From Clostridiales bacterium (GTDB lineage Bacteria; Bacillota; Dehalobacteriia; UBA4068), in the NCBI GenBank assembly GCA_009783495.1, contig WRDJ01000058.1, positions 1 to 5,747 on the forward strand: DNA of 5,747 nucleotides, in the 5' to 3' direction. This document shows positions 5,636 to 5,747 of this stretch, in pieces. The notes under the pieces were generated by a model. That model ran no database searches, was not told where the DNA came from, and worked only from the letters and a program-made list of their open reading frames with translations. A program made the position numbers and the translations under genes. How positions within the stretch are numbered: the first letter of the stretch is position 1; every line of letters begins with the position of its first letter.

Positions 5636-5747
5636 GTGCGGGTCTCGTTCATTTCCCATGTCGGGCAAGTCAGAGAAAACAATGAAGATTCCGTGCTGTG
5701 CTTGCAGGACGCGGGCCTTTTCGCGGTGGCCGACGGCATCGGCGGCC
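5636..5747 (+). CDS. prpC: PP2C-family Ser/Thr protein phosphatase, N-terminal end (3' partial)
   Basis: Only 37 codons are present before the window ends. They read RVSFISHVGQVRENNEDSV, then LFAVADGIGG. These are the first two motifs of bacterial PP2C phosphatases: RxxNED, and the ADGxGG that contributes an Asp to the two-metal Mn/Mg centre. The family normally has DGMGG; Ile here is a mild change. The enzyme (PrpC in Bacillus, Stp elsewhere) dephosphorylates targets of the PASTA-domain membrane kinase whose gene usually follows directly. Its position 33 nt after rlmN matches the common Firmicutes order and supports the call. Start is GTG. The catalytic domain beyond residue 37 and the expected kinase lie outside the window. 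Confidence 0.9.
   Translation, partial: MRVSFISHVGQVRENNEDSVLCLQDAGLFAVADGIGG

Overview
The window is a slice of a bacterial chromosome carrying a dense run of plus-strand housekeeping genes for translation, rRNA modification and signalling. In order it holds: the end of def (peptide deformylase), fmt (Met-tRNA formyltransferase), a DUF116 membrane protein, a small AT-rich zinc-knuckle ORF, a YugP-type zinc metallopeptidase gene broken by an in-frame amber codon, rsmB (16S rRNA m5C methyltransferase), a second small AT-rich ORF, rlmN (23S rRNA/tRNA m2A methyltransferase), and the first 37 codons of a PP2C phosphatase (prpC/stp). No gene is convincing on the minus strand; its long open frames are shadows of GC-rich coding DNA.

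The order def-fmt-DUF116-yugP-rsmB-rlmN-stp is typical of Firmicutes, where a PASTA-domain Ser/Thr kinase, rsgA and rpe usually follow. DUF116 and yugP between fmt and rsmB fit Negativicutes or related clostridial lineages. Strong AGGAGG-type ribosome binding sites and the use of TTG and GTG starts agree. The core genes are GC-rich (roughly 60-65% by eye). The species cannot be named from this.

Layout: def, fmt and DUF116 overlap by stop/start (TGATG, then ATGA) and look translationally coupled. A mosaic stretch follows (about 1763-2132), holding a 73-codon ORF of about 36% GC and bounded by two exact copies of a 12-bp sequence. yugP (TTG start, very good Shine-Dalgarno) reads through the HEAGH zinc motif and then meets TAG where the family normally has Gln; the same frame stays open and family-like to its normal end. 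rsmB follows after 5 nt. A 112-codon ORF of about 35% GC sits between rsmB and rlmN. prpC/stp begins 33 nt after rlmN and runs off the window.

Working together: Fmt formylates initiator tRNA and Def removes the formyl group from nascent proteins; RsmB and RlmN modify ribosomal RNA; Stp and its expected kinase partner form a reversible Ser/Thr phosphorylation switch. I see no promoter or intrinsic terminator inside the window, so the run is probably transcribed from upstream. The most interesting points are the amber codon beside the YugP active site and the two compact, low-GC, RBS-equipped genes placed in intercistronic gaps of an otherwise conserved operon.
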